DNA from: Viola odorata
Taxonomy: Eukaryota; Streptophyta; Magnoliopsida; Malpighiales; Violaceae
Direction of reading: 5' to 3'
DNA length: 64,000 nt
Assembly: GCA_963691705.1 (NCBI GenBank)
Contig: OY829542.1
Location: 64,008,427-64,072,426 of the forward strand
Position 1 is the first letter of the stretch, and each line of letters opens with the position of its first letter. The notes under the pieces were generated by a model. The model was not told where the DNA came from, ran no database searches, and saw nothing but the letters and a program-made list of their open reading frames with translations. The position numbers and the translations under genes were made by a program. Positions 32,059 through 45,239 of this stretch are shown here, in pieces.

Positions 32059-33669
32059 ATGAAGCACATAACTCTGCTTCTTCTACTAGTTTCTCTGGTT
32101 TTGCATTCAAATCCATGCACAACTGCTACTTCTAATAAGCCAAGTCCAGCCACTGAACATTTTATCCAGTGCGTGTCGACTGTGTTCGATTCGTATACCA
32201 AATCCTTTGAAACCATATTCACACCCAACTCATCATCTCTATATTCCTACCTCCTGCAATCTATGCAACAGAATACAAGATGGCTAAACTCCACCGAGGC
32301 ACCTAAACCACTCCTCATTCTCACACCATTCCATGAGTCTGAAATCCAAGCAGCCGTTGTTTGCAGCAAGCGGCTGGGGGTACAGCTTCGAATCCGAAGC
32401 GGGGGGCATGACTATGAAGGCCTATCTTATCTTTCCCAAAATCACACCCCATTTATCATCATTGACCTTTTCAATCTTCGAGCAATTCAGATTGACATCG
32501 AAGATGAAACAGCTTGGGTTCAGTCCGGTGCAACGCTTGGCGAGCTTTACTACGCTATTGCCAAGAAAAGCAGCGTACATGGATTCCCAGCTGGTTTATG
32601 CCCTACGGTAGGGGTTGGTGGACACTTGAGTGGAGGTGGTTTTGGTACATTGTTGAGGAAGCATGGAGTTGCAGCAGATCATGTGATTGATGCGTACCTG
32701 ATTGATGCGAAAGGAAGAATCCTTGACAGAGAAGCAATGGGAGAAGATATGTTTTGGGCCATCAGAGGAGGCGGCGGAGCAAGCTTTGGAGTCATTCTTT
32801 CATGGAAGATCAACCTGGTTCGAGTGCCACCTACTGTGACTGTATTTACAGTATCAAAAACCCTGGAACAAGGAGCCACCAAGCTTGTCCATGGATGGCA
32901 GTTCATAGCAAGCAAACTACACCAAGATCTCTTTATCCGCATCATCATTCAAAACATTAGTGGCAGTAAAGGCAAGAAAACAGTACAAGCATCCTTCAAT
33001 TCGCTCTTTCTTGGAGGTACTGACAGACTGATGGCACTGATTAACGAGAGCTTCCCCAAATTAGGACTCCGCGATCGGGATTGCACCGAGATGAGCTGGA
33101 TTGATTCTGCTATCTATTTTGCTGGATATCAGATGGGGAGCCCCTCAGAAGTCCTGCTTGACAAGACACAGCTATACAAAGCAAGTTTCAAGGCAAAATC
33201 TGACTTCGTCACGGAACCAATACCAGAGGTGGGACTTGAAGGAATTTGGAAGAGATTCATGGAGGAAGAGATGGTGTTTACAATAATGGATCCTTACGGC
33301 GGAAGGATGGATGAGATTTCAGAATCCAACATTCCTTTCCCCCACCGACAAGGTAATCTGTACAACATACAATACCTGGTGAAGTGGGATGTGAATGAGA
33401 ATGAAGCATCAAACAAGCACATAGGATGGATGAATATGCTTTATAGGTATATGGAACCCTATGTTTCCAAATCACCAAGAGCAGCCTACCTTAACTATAG
33501 GGATCTTGACTTGGGGACCAACAAGAATGCCAAAACAACCTACTCAGAGGCTAATGCCTGGGGTGAGAGGTACTTCAAGTCCAATTTCAAGAGATTGGTC
33601 CAAGTGAAGCGCATCGCCGACCGCCACAATTACTTCAAGAATGAACAAAGCATTCCAAGCTTTCTTTAA
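32059..33669 (+). CDS. Berberine bridge enzyme-like FAD-linked oxidase, copy 3
   Basis: The intronless 536-residue protein is clearly homologous to copies 1 and 2 but much more diverged. Residues 1-22 form a signal peptide. The FAD-binding domain contains [12 protein letters not shown] with His117 and GFPAGLCPTVGVGGHLSGGG with Cys181, the two covalent FAD sites; this second motif is closer to the family consensus than that of copies 1 and 2. The [17 protein letters not shown] block follows. The C-terminal BBE domain has [22 protein letters not shown] and the ending NEQSIPSFL. It should be a functional secreted oxidoreductase of unknown substrate. It may represent the older member from which the head-to-head unit spread. 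Confidence 0.94.
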   Translation: MKHITLLLLLVSLVLHSNPCTTATSNKPSPATEHFIQCVSTVFDSYTKSFETIFTPNSSSLYSYLLQSMQQNTRWLNSTEAPKPLLILTPFHESEIQAAVVCSKRLGVQLRIRSGGHDYEGLSYLSQNHTPFIIIDLFNLRAIQIDIEDETAWVQSGATLGELYYAIAKKSSVHGFPAGLCPTVGVGGHLSGGGFGTLLRKHGVAADHVIDAYLIDAKGRILDREAMGEDMFWAIRGGGGASFGVILSWKINLVRVPPTVTVFTVSKTLEQGATKLVHGWQFIASKLHQDLFIRIIIQNISGSKGKKTVQASFNSLFLGGTDRLMALINESFPKLGLRDRDCTEMSWIDSAIYFAGYQMGSPSEVLLDKTQLYKASFKAKSDFVTEPIPEVGLEGIWKRFMEEEMVFTIMDPYGGRMDEISESNIPFPHRQGNLYNIQYLVKWDVNENEASNKHIGWMNMLYRYMEPYVSKSPRAAYLNYRDLDLGTNKNAKTTYSEANAWGERYFKSNFKRLVQVKRIADRHNYFKNEQSIPSFL

Positions 33670-34299
33670 TAAAATGGAGACAAGCCATCACAGAACAAGG
33701 GACTCCTTTCTATTCCGCCCCATATAATTGTCAATTAATCAAAACAACTCGCTTGTACGGATTACATTTCAGGGCATATATAACTAGGTAAGCAACAAAA
33801 CACGTATTTTTTCCTGTAACTGGGTGTATCTTCATGAAGATGCATACATTCAATGACTTATCTCTGCATATCACTCAAAAACTATGCTACAGATTCCACA
33901 CCATAAAGATAACTCGTTAGCATGTCAATTGATCAATAGAAGCCGACAGCCATGATGCAAATACAGAACAAAACTTGAATTTTTTAAAATTCGCCTTCAG
34001 CTATGGCATAAGATGAAAACAAAAAGAGCCCTCTCAAAATTCTCTTCCTGTTGTCCCCTTTCTTCCCTGCTAGGTGCTAAAAAGATCCCTAGTCAGAAAA
34101 CACACTCAAAATGGGAAAATCTACAGATTACAAGCTTGCATGCCTAATTTTGTCATACAATAAGTACTTGCTATCAAGTTGACTAAAACTAGTGTCAGCA
34201 ATAATGACATCTGTCAATGAAAATGTTTTGTCCTGCACGGCCAGGGAGTGGTCTGTCACAGGTATGTTCAGCTCCATGTTCCACAATTATGTAACCATC
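33670..34299. other. Convergent 3' region between BBE 3 and the EMB1611-like gene
   Basis: No gene is seen. It should hold the 3' untranslated regions of two converging genes. Confidence 0.5.
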
Positions 34300-37200
34300 T
34301 CAACAAAAAACCACACTAGCAGATTGTAAGAGGTGAAGTGACAAGACCTGTTGCTCCTTCTTTAGAGAAGAAAACCAGTTTCTTATAAGATCGATGAAAT
34401 CTGACTGACCTGCAACAGCTAGACTCTTCGAATTACTCTGGATGACATTTTCGAAAACAAAAGGCATAAGAGCTAGTAAAGCAATGACAGTGGCAATTTG
34501 AACAGGAAAAGCTGCTCCATTTGTAGTATTGCGCCAAAAATAACTAGATAATTTATGTCTCAGACTCGTAACTCCTTTATCCTCATAGCCACATGCCATA
34601 ACTCCAAGCCTGCAAAATTGAAACTAAGTTACTGATAAAAAAACCAGTGTACTATGGAGCTCTGATAATATTAGATCATTAGTTCTGCATGGATGAGCAT
34701 AGACATTTATGTGCATATGCAAGACATGACACACCATAATATCAATAAATCAACATTCAAAAATATTGTAAAGACTAAGATTTGGTTCTTTTTTACCAAC
34801 AGTGAAACTTTGACTTTGCCGGTCACATCTACAGCCACCAAAACATGCAATAAAAAGGCCAAGATGGATTTTATGTTTTTATAACCAGAAATCTTGGAAT
34901 TGAAATGTAAGACGCCTCAAGTGTGAGATGCATAAATGTGTCTGTATTTCAAAGCCCTCTACGTAAAATCCCGCCACTGGATTATTATTTCTTGGTTTGC
35001 TTTCACATAATAACTAAGTCGTGAATCCTAATGACGATGTTTCTGTTTTGGCAGTGATTTGTTTTTCCAAGTTGTTTCTTCCAAATATTGATTGGAGAAA
35101 TGAATGAGATCATGTGTATCCGATAGAAAAACTAGTTCTTTTTGCACTGGTTGTGAGCTTTCACTCAACCTATAGCAGACCAAGAGAAATGTAATGGCAG
35201 GAATGACGTGGAGTCAGATAGATGTACAGATTGACATTTTATGAGCGCATAATTTTTATAAAAATAAACTGAGAAAATGACAAAATAAGTAGAATGAGTA
35301 TGAACAGAGTGCTGCAGTATTTTATTTTGGTACAAAAGTTCAATTTATGAGACTATAAGCAGATTGCCAGAGGTATTTTTTAAAGATAACAATGTAAAGA
35401 AATACCACGATAAGATCAGAACATAAAGAAACCAATCTAATCATAGAAATAACTTTAATCAATTTAACGATAAGATAACAACGTAAAGAAACCAATCTAA
35501 TCACGGAAATACAAAAACCAAGTAAGGCTTGATATGACCAAGACATAAACACAGAACTGAGCTGACATGGGTATATTGGACAGATTCGAGCATCCAACAA
35601 CACATTACTGACTGGAGGAATTCAAGTACCCCCACACGCTTCATGAGAAGCTTTTATTTCTATTTTCCTGTTTTAACTTTTATTTTGTATCTTATCTATA
35701 AATACTTTTTGGCTCTAGATTTTGCATTCATGAATTAGTAAACAACAAATGAGCAATCATAACATACCCCCCAAGCTGACCAAGGAGCACAATGACAGCC
35801 ATGGCACAGTCATCTGCCTTGACCTTTTCCAACAGTTCCAACAGTACAGGAATAATTTTTCCATAGGTCCACACCCAGCCCTGCATACAGATGGAGACAA
35901 ACCAACAGTCAATTTGTGTTTTGAAGAATTGCCCTTTAAAATACAAAAATAATGATAATAAGTGCCACAGCACAAAAAAGGCACAATTCCACAGGCATGG
36001 AGTTAAACTTGCCATATTTTGGACAGAGCAATCACTTAAATTCAGCAACAATAAATTGAACCCACAAACTCAACCAATTTAAGGAGGGGGCAATCTCGGA
36101 TCTACTCCAGAAATTCTTCAACTATATTTCTCATTTGTACAGTTTTTCCCAACAAGCCCAGAAACATGAGATCAAACCTAGAACTCAACATAAAAATTCA
36201 ATTACCCATTGGCTCTCAGCATCAATATGAGTATTTGAATGTAAAAAACCGTGTAGGCAAACATTTTGATGTATTAATTCTGTTTCCTATCACAACTGTA
36301 ACTAATGAACTTATATTAACGAATTAAAGCTTTAGAAGGCAGTATTAGCACAATTTACTGTTTCGGGAATTGTAGTTATCTACCCCATTTGCACTTTTTT
36401 AAATAAGTAGCATGTTTAGTTTAGCACCTACTATATGATATGTCTAATGTTTTGCATGAGGTAATCACTCATGCTTCTTCCTTTAACAGCACCTAACAAA
36501 CGCCAACCAAACTGATGGAGAATGAGTTGAAAGATGGGATACAAAAGCTAAACTCCGAAGGAAACCTTGAATCTACTGGGCTAAGTCCTAGGAACCGTCC
36601 ACAAGGGGAGCTACTTGAACCTACAGCAGAAAGATAAATAGGAAATTCTCATAACTCAAAAATTCATATCCATCCTTACTTAAACGCACGCGCCATTTTT
36701 ACATGCAGTTGGTGGTAATATTTTCAAAATAAACAAAAGATAAAGCCCAATAAATAAGGGATATCCTAATCATGTATTGCCACATCTATTAGTATGTGTG
36801 CTAGTATAAAAAAGTTAGTATCTCTCAGCATTATTCACAGAAGATAACTGAACCAACTCTCTTGAAAATTGATGGAAATTGGATTCAAGGAATTAATAGC
36901 AGACAAATAAAGAGAATAAAAACCTCTTCCTTCCACAAAAGCAACATTAAACCAGAAAGTTTGTTTCTTGATGCCTGACTAAAGCCCCACAATTCTCTGT
37001 CTAAAATTCAGCTAGAATTTACCACACACAAAAAATCAGCTAGAAGTGCGAAAACTTTTTCAGTAAGTTTAAAGAATAAAACATAAGCAAGTGTGATAGT
37101 TGTTTCTCTTTAGCAATAAATCTAAGACACCACATGTGATGCTTGTAACTACCAATATTCATCTTGCCTTGGATGTGGGAGTTCTTACTTTCTCATCTAC

Positions 37201-40200
37201 ATCAGCCTGCTTCATAACACAGATGCTCGGTCTAGAAGCGAGCAGGCATTCTTTATTAATTTTTTCGTCATAGATTGGAATGTAAACTAGGGGACCCAAA
37301 CTCAAGACTTAGCCCCCCAATTTGCAGGAAGTACTACTGAGCTACAAGCTCATTGGTATATACTATTCATTTTGTTCTGTTAACTGATTTTGCTAATCTA
37401 ATAGCGAAACTTGGTTTACAAGTCAAAACTAATAAATATTTTGATTTGGTTCAATTTTTGTTTTGGGAAAAAAATCCCGTCCAGTATGAGTAAATGTTTT
37501 TTAGGTTTGTTTTAACTGAATGAACGATAAGATTTTTTAAAGAACAAGGAAAGTTTCAGCTTTAAAGTTTTGCAATTGCAGTTGCCACAAAAAGAATCAA
37601 ACAAACTGAACCAATGGATTAACCATATCACTCAGCTCTAGTTCGGATTTGAGCATGACATCGGATAGAAGTGCTTTAGGGTGAAGTGAAGAATCAAAAC
37701 TTTTCAATTCTTATTTTTTTTCTGTACCTAAACAAGCTGGATGGCATGAGGAACTTGTGTTTCTCCAATATAGAAGATCAAGCACACAGGCTTGGAACAT
37801 GCTAAAATACTATACCACCTCTTGACAGAATAGGGAAATCAAACCACACCCCAGGGCCATGAGCAACTCAATATTATAATCAGTAAGAAGTTTTTGAAAG
37901 AAATTGCAAAACCATAGAACAAAATCTAAGGATGGACAACATACCACATTGCATGCAAGCAGTTCCACCAAGGAGAGAATATCACTGAGATCATGTAAGG
38001 TCTCATCGATGATGGCTGTGCAGTTGTCTGAACTACAGCATGCATCAAAATTCATGTCAAGTGCAGAATAAGCCATGTCATGACTTGAACACAGTTTAGA
38101 TGTATCTTCACGGACCAGGGCACTGGAATTTGACAAACTGGCCGATCGGACCAGACATGAGTGCATAGTTTCTGACAAAGCACAACTTTGAAGCTTCTTC
38201 AATAGCTCTGATGCAACAATGTCAATGGAAAGAGCATCCTCTGAAAATGGGCATTTAGCACAAGGAGAAAACTCAACTCTTGCCTCATCTGTAGTTGAAA
38301 GATGAGAAATTGGAGCCAATGATGAGCCTTTCCTTTCCAGAAATATTACTACTGATTTCACCACAGTCATTGTCCAATCAAACTTCTTCAGGGATGAAAA
38401 AATTTCCCCACAAAGGTAAGCAAACACATGGAGAATAGTGAGCGTAAGACCAGTATCACATTTGTGCATGCGCAGAAGGCCATAAGAGACCTCACAAATA
38501 AATCCAACACGATTAACTGCTGCACATATAGATGTTAATATAATAGCCCCCGTCACCAACTGATCAGCTGAAGCGGATCTAGATAACACATTTATTTTTG
38601 CACCGTTCAGAAGGATGCTTATCCTGGAATCACATTTGCTCAATGTTTCGAGAGATGAATCGCTATAGACCAACACTCTCCTTTCTAATAGAAAATTCTC
38701 AATGAGACCAAGCAATTCATCTAAACAACATACCTCAGCAAACAAGCTTCTCGTCTCAACATCAGACACCACTACACTCGAAGAAACATGCAAAAACTAG
38801 AATCAATACATAACCCAAAAGGATAAGAAGTGATATATAAAATGCCATTACAAACATGCAATCATGCCAAAACATAGAAAATACCAGCATTTATATGTCC
38901 AGCAAACCAATCTATGCAGGGGACAAAATCCTTAATCAAAGAGCCTGCAGATCCCCATGGGCTATGAATAGAGAAGTTCAGCAGCAACGATGTAAAAAAT
39001 GCACAAGCCTTCTCCCTGAACAAATAGTAAAGTGCTTCAATTTCACCACCTGGCTAAGTACAGAAAATCTAGCAAGTAACTGATACAGAATCAAAAGCAG
39101 AACAATACAGATACCTAATCCTGAGTACCTCTTCTAAAACTCTGATATAGCACAACAAATCAAGTTATCTCAAAAGAAACAGACACACTTACATGGGTGA
39201 AATTCTCTCTTCCATTTTAAGAGCATGCAAGATTTTTGGCACCATGAACTCTGTACATTTATCCAAAGAGCATCGGTTCATGCAAGATCTTGTGGCACAA
39301 AATATTCTAGACATGCTTTCGTTGTCATCAACATTAGAAAATACAACACAGTATGCAGGAATACTGTCTGGTGCACCCACAGGATCACTTCTAAGCGGAA
39401 ACATCAGACCCTCCTCTCCATTACTGGTTACTTTTGGCATCTCAACCTCTAGCCCAGATGCATTCTCTGGATCCACAGTAGTTCTGACAGCACTTCTGTC
39501 ACCCAATAAACAAAAGGAGTTGGCAGGGCCCTCATTCTCATGAAGCAATACATTGCAGTAAGCACCAGAAGCAGAAGCATTATCCTTAAAGTCAACGTAA
39601 CCAATTGCCCCGTCAGTTAAGTCGAGGCTTTGAGAAGGAACAAGAATCCGATTATCACTAGGCAATCTGGTACACAAACTGCCATCAAATGAAGGATTAA
39701 GCTTATCCTCATCAAACATCTCACAATTCGGGAACTGAATGTCAGGAAGAGTTGGTGATAAGGGAATCTGCATTGCTTTCCTGTAACATTCCTCATCAGA
39801 ACTGTTATCCAATTCCATCAATTTCATATAATTGCTGGCGACTCCAGAAAGACTTGCAATATTTTCAACATTGAGAACATCCCCACGTGCTTTTAGAGTT
39901 CCCGCTTGAATGTCATCATGAACCAAAGCCTCTCTAGAGGCATTTACACCATAACAAGCTTCATTCCCAAGATCTTTGGTTCTCTCTGGCACATCTTGTC
40001 CAGACAAACCCTGCATGACTACTCTCTCCTCATGCGATGCTTCAATCTTCTTGTGAGACTGGAAACACTTATCAGATGAAGGAACTTGCCAGTCAGGTTC
40101 CACAAACTTCTGATCTGGCAGTCCTTTACCAACTTTTTCATTTTGCAATACAGAGAGATCCTTTTCCATCTGCAGATGCAACTTTTCATCTTCCACATAT

Positions 40201-43200
40201 AGAAGTTCAACCGATTTTAATGCATCAGCCGTCCTCCTCCTCTTCCTACTACGTCCTTTCACTCTTCCAACACCAACACTATGAGGACCTCCAAAACTAC
40301 TTTCAGCCGCCACTGTCAGATTGTGTTTGTGGGGTGCTCCGGTAGCTTCATGAGACATTCTAGGAATGGTTGGTCGTGCATTAAAGTTTTCTTCGACAAA
40401 TTTCCCCGCCGCGGTAACTAAATCACTTCTTTCCTGTGAGCCGACCAACTGACCATCAGAAAAAGAAGCCGAGCTGGAATTTATTGCAGAACTCTCTAAC
40501 AATTTTCGGTTTGAAACTCCATGTAGAGACTCTAATTTAGAATCAATACCTGAGCTGGATCCACCACAAACCCCTCCACCTTTCGTAACCAATACAGTAG
40601 AGCGGTAAGAGGTTTGCCCCAGGGGATCAGAGGAAGCTATAGCCATGCAGCTAGGCTCAAGAATCTGACTTTCACTTTGTGAAAGCCGCTGGCATGGTCC
40701 AAACCTACAAAGGCTTCTGTTAGATACTTGCATGTTTGCAATGTTCCCGACCTGTTGAGTGCATCACACAATCCAATAAGACAAACAACATAAGGAAATG
40801 TGTGGACATTGAAACATTTAGGTAATAAATACAGAAGTACAAGCAATGTTTGCCAAAAATGAAATAAATGACAACAGACAATGTGATCTACGTCAACCCA
40901 TTAATGAGATGAACAACTATTTGCAGCAAACACCAATAAAACATGAATCTTTTTTATTATTCCCTTTTAAACAGATAAAATAAAAGACAACCAACCTAAT
41001 CATTTTCCCCATGAACAAGACTCAATTTCTAGAGAGTAAATGTTTATATCATATTCTGTAAAATGTATTCATCTACATAAAATGAATAAAGTCAATATAC
41101 AACTACCAAATCAGGTGAATAAAGTAAAAGAAGATCATTCAAGGTATCAGCAAACTTTTTTTAATAAAAAAAAGCTCTAAACAATTCAGCCTACAAATTA
41201 GTCATATATTGTTTTGGTTCCCCTATTAGTAAAACTGCTTAGACGAAAAAAGAAAAGAGTATCAATATTAACTGAAAGTCCTACCCACCGTTCATTTTCC
41301 TAAACAGCCATCAGTAACCACGCGTCTGAGGAAAAACACTCAGTCAGTACCAAAACAGAGTAACAACCAAAACCTGTAACCTATGCTTCATGAATAAATT
41401 TGATAAACATTGAAGTATTGCACACAATATACCTACAACTAAAATGTAAACAAAAGAACTTGTCAATGAATTCTAGAAGCTAACCTTTTCCTTGTCTTCA
41501 GCGCCCACCGAGAAAGGTGTAGTCAGTGCATTCAGTCGACATGACATTTGAAAAAAATCCAGTTTCAAGCAAGATAGTTCTTGCAATAGGATGCCAGTAT
41601 GCCTTTTTTCCAAATCTGCCACTTCTTTAGCATGTTTTACTCTTGCCTTTTCAAGCTTCAGTTGTTTTTTCAAAAATTTCACTTTTGTTGTTTCAGCACT
41701 TCTACCTTTGCCAGATAGAATAGCAGAACCCTCAGCATCTACTCTGGAGGAAACAAGTTCCCTTGCCTCCCTCTGTAGTTCCTCAATCTTAATTCTATAT
41801 TCTTCAAGCCGATGAGATAGCTGATCCGCACGGGATTTTTCATTCATTGCCATCTTCCTATTCTCTTCTGCAAGCTTTCTTTGCTCTTCTGCTTTCACCA
41901 TCTCTGAATGTGCGCGTTTTCTTTCCTTAACCAGTTTATGCTTTTCTGCTTCTAACTTGCTACTTGCCTCTTTATACTTCAAAGTCTTAGAGACCAACTT
42001 TAATTTGGCTTCATCAACTTGTTTCTTAAACATTGATTTTTCTTCCATTGCCTTCTTGCTTTCTTCGGCAAGCTTTCGCTGCTCCACCACTTTTGCCATC
42101 TCTGAATAGCCACACTTTTTCTCTTCAATTACCTTACACTTTTCAGCTTCAAACATCGTTCTAAACTCATCCATTTTCCGGGTCACAGAAGCCAACTTTG
42201 AATTGGCTTCAACTGCTTGTTTCTTCATACTCTCCAGTTGAAGCCTATATTCCTCAGCTTTCTTCCTTTCAATATTAGAAAACTTCCGCTGCTCATCAGC
42301 CTGAGCCTTTTCCTTTTTCACATACGTCCATGCTTCAGCAGCTTTCTTCTTCTCTGCCTCAGCAATCCTCTTCTCTGAATCTGCCCTTTTCCTCTCCTTC
42401 TCAAGAAGTTCCTTGAGCTGGTTTATTTCCACCTCTGTTTTGGCTCCAAAATCTGGAAGAGACATTTTCTCGCCACTTTTATCTTCAACCTCTGCACTTC
42501 CCTTTTGCTTCAATGACATGAGTTCGGACTTGAGAACGGAAATTTCATTCTCTAAAGAAACTCTTGCAGCCACTTCTTCCTCTTTCATGCCTTTCTCAGT
42601 TTGTACCCTAGCCCGCTCTTCTTCTCTTGCTACAGAAGAACAACATCCAAATTTCAAACATTGTTGGAAAGAAAGGCTCTTTCACCTAAACCAAAATAAT
42701 TAACCCAGAATATATATAACCAAAATATCGAAATAACAACAAACCATTACCGTTTTTCTCCTGCTGAAGAAGTTCCTTGAGCTGGCTGATTTCCTTTTGC
42801 GCTTTGGCTACAGAATCTTGAAGAAATTTTACCTCCCCACTCCTATCTTCCACATCAACGCTGCTTCTTTTTTCCTCTTTCACATCTTCCGCAGCTTCTG
42901 CCCTAGCCTGTGCTTCCTCCTTAGCTGCAGAAGCACAAGATCCAATTCTTCACCATTGGCAAACAAAGGCTCATTCATTTACCCCCCCCCCCCCCCCCAA
43001 AAAAAAAAAAAAAACACACAAAGGAACTGAAGTAACAACAAAAAGATTAGTACCCTTTTTCTCCTTCTCAAGAAGTTCCCTGAGCTGACAGATTTCCTCG
43101 TCCTTTTTTATAACACCATTATCAAGAACCTTGACGGCTTCCCTTAAACATTCCCTTCCCGCTTTCAACTTTGAACAACGGTCTCTCCACTGTTAATAAA

Positions 43201-43332
43201 CAGTAACAAAAACGTAAGCCACAGATGAATGAACAGATGAAAATAATTTAAACAAATAATATTAATGGAAAGTACCGGTTTGCAGCAGGGATTGAGCTGA
43301 GCAGCGTCTTCAACAAGCAAATCAGCAGCCAT
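34300..43332 (-). CDS. EMB1611: EMB1611/MEE22-like coiled-coil protein
   Basis: This is a large multi-exon gene. Supported exons are 43332-43276, 43189-43054, 42924-42751, 42629-41485, 40751-39193, about 39165-39116, about 39055-38884, about 38778-37944, 35882-35767 and about 34612-34300; the smaller middle ones are less certain. The N-terminus (MAADLL, then NPCCKP joined to WRDRCSKL across intron 1) resembles the conserved start of Arabidopsis EMB1611/MEE22, which is needed for embryo development and meristem maintenance. Exons 2-4 encode long charged coiled coils with repeated QLKELLEKE and EEQRKLAEE blocks. Exon 5 is acidic with a basic nuclear-signal-like KGRSRKRRR stretch. The C-terminal exons are helical and hydrophobic, with LLELLEKVKADDCAMAVIVLLGQLG. 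A 2 kb intron (35,883-37,943) shows no clear exon. The frame appears intact. Confidence 0.72.
42979..43019. repeat. Poly(C)/poly(A) run in intron 2 of the EMB1611-like gene
   Basis: About 18 C are followed by about 16 A on the plus strand, between exons 2 and 3. Exact lengths of such runs are unreliable. Confidence 0.8.
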
Positions 43333-43651
43333 GACCTCAATTGATATGATTTGGCTATTTGATGACCAGTGGGAAATTACGGAGAGTAATGCACCATTCT
43401 TCGATTGTAACAAACGGGAAAACCCATAAACCCTAACACTACCTGAGGCTAAGGGGATGAAAAAGAGAACCGCTTAACCCCCTTGGTTCGTACTATTTCT
43501 CTATTTGCTAGAAGCAAAATTGTCTCCGGTTTGGTTTCAGATTAGGGGTTTGGGGTTCAAGGTTGGGTTGCTTTTCCCAACCCAAAAGCAGGGAAAGGAA
43601 GCTCTATTGGTTTCCTTTACAATTTGCCTCTATTCCTTACCGGTGAAAAAT
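43333..43651 (-). promoter_or_regulatory. 5' flank of the EMB1611-like gene
   Basis: This short upstream region ends at the target duplication GGTGAAAAAT of a foldback element inserted about 320 bp before the ATG. No specific motif is claimed. Confidence 0.4.
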
Positions 43652-45066
43652 GGCTTTGCGCACCCATTAGTCCTTAAGGTAGGGGCTTTTGTTCGATCAG
43701 GTCCCTATTTTCAAAAATTCACCTGCGCGATCCCCAATATTTGCTCTGTTAGGCCCGAAAGGTGCCTCTAACCGAAACCCTAACAAACCTCCGTTAAGTA
43801 CTATTAAAATAATATTTTTTTTTTAAAGTGAGTCCATGTATCAGATTTAATATTAAACAATTCGTTTTTAATTTTTTGAAAATCCGAAATGTTTTACCTA
43901 TTTTCTAAACTAATTAATTAAATACTAAATATAAATAATTAATTAATTAATTAATTAACTAACAAAAAAACTAATTAAATACTAACTATAAATAATTAAC
44001 TAACTAATAACCATTAACAAACTCAAATATATATACCACCTCTGCAATTGCAATTCCAACCCACTATCTCCTCCATCTCAACCCCCTGGCCTCACTCTAC
44101 ATCACACCCAAAGCCAGTCGAAACCCTCAATCTCCATAACTCAACCAAAAATCAACTAGCCAAATTAAAACCAAAACAGCAGCCACCAAATACCAAATCC
44201 AAATCCTTCCCAAACCAATTAAAAGAAGCAATCGGCGACAGTGATGGCTAATTTCGGGTTTGTGACAGTGAGGGATGGTAGCGGTGGTGGCTGCGGACAG
44301 TTGTGGTTTCGTGGAGGGTTCGTTTTGAGGTTGTGTTTGGTGTTGGTCGGAAATGGAGCGGCTGACAGGAATGATCGGAAATGGAGGAGGCGAGAGTGTT
44401 TGTGATGTTGCGGTGGCAGATCGGGAGTGGTTGATTTTGGCGATTATGTGTTGTGTTGATTTGAGGGAGATGATGATAGTTGAGGAGGAGAGGTGAGATG
44501 GTTGCTGTTTCTGTCCTCATTTTTGGCAGAGATGGTTCTCAATTTATAGAAAAATGGTTCGCATCAAATATTTGAATTATGGAAGATTATGTGTATCGGT
44601 ATTTGGTTAATTGGGATGATTTAATTGGTTTGGGAAGGATTTGGATTTGGCATTGCAATTGCAGAGGTGGTATATATATTTGAGTTTGTTAATGGTTATT
44701 AGTTAATTAATTATTTATATTTAGTATTTAATTAGTTTTTTTGTTAATTAATTAATTAATTATTTATTTATTTATATTTAGTATTGAATTAATATTTAAT
44801 TAATTAGTTTAGAAAATAGGTAAAATATTTCGGATTTTCAAAAATTAAAAATGAATCGTTTAATATTAAATCTGACACATGGGGCCTACTTTTCATGAAA
44901 AAATATTATTTTAATGGTACTTAACGGACGTTTGCTAGGGTTTCGGTTAGAGGGACCTCTCGTGCCTAACAGAGCAAACATTGGGGATCGTCCAGGTGGG
45001 TTTTTGAAAATGGGGACCTGATCGAACAAAAACTCCTACCTTAGGGACTAATGGGTGTGCAAAGCT
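43652..45066. mobile_element. Mutator-like foldback element, 1.4 kb
   Basis: The ends GGCTTTGCGCACCCATTAGT and (inverse) AGCTTTGCACACCCATTAGT begin inverted repeats that run inward for roughly 400 bp, through GTTCGATCAGGTCC, GTTAGG and an AT-rich 'attaattaatt' zone to 'tatataccacctctgcaatt'. The 10-bp target duplication GGTGAAAAAT flanks it (43642-43651 and 45067-45076). The 590-bp centre (44,060-44,650) is richer in GC and has open frames on both strands but no transposase. The repeat organisation resembles the element at 17,516-18,493. Confidence 0.87.
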
Positions 45067-45239
45067 GGTGAAAAATAGAGCAGTGACCACAAATGCGTTT
45101 GGGCTGGACACGAGAAGCTGGGTTGAATTTTCACCTGGACAAAAATATTGAGGTGAGTTCATTTTATTTACAAAAATACCAGGTATAAATAAACAAAAAA
45201 CTCCTCGCTCTCCTCTCACCCTCTCCCTGGACATCTAGG

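Noticed and set aside
35883..37943. Search for a further exon in the 2 kb intron of the EMB1611-like gene
   Set aside because: No open stretch with matching splice sites and helical content was found by reading; a small exon could still be missed.
42976..43019. Poly(C) followed by poly(A) in an intron
   Set aside because: Homopolymer runs of this kind are often sequencing or assembly errors; no function is inferred.
44248..44520. Open frames in the centre of the second foldback element considered as captured gene pieces
   Set aside because: No recognisable domain on either strand; they may be captured host DNA but there is no support without a search.
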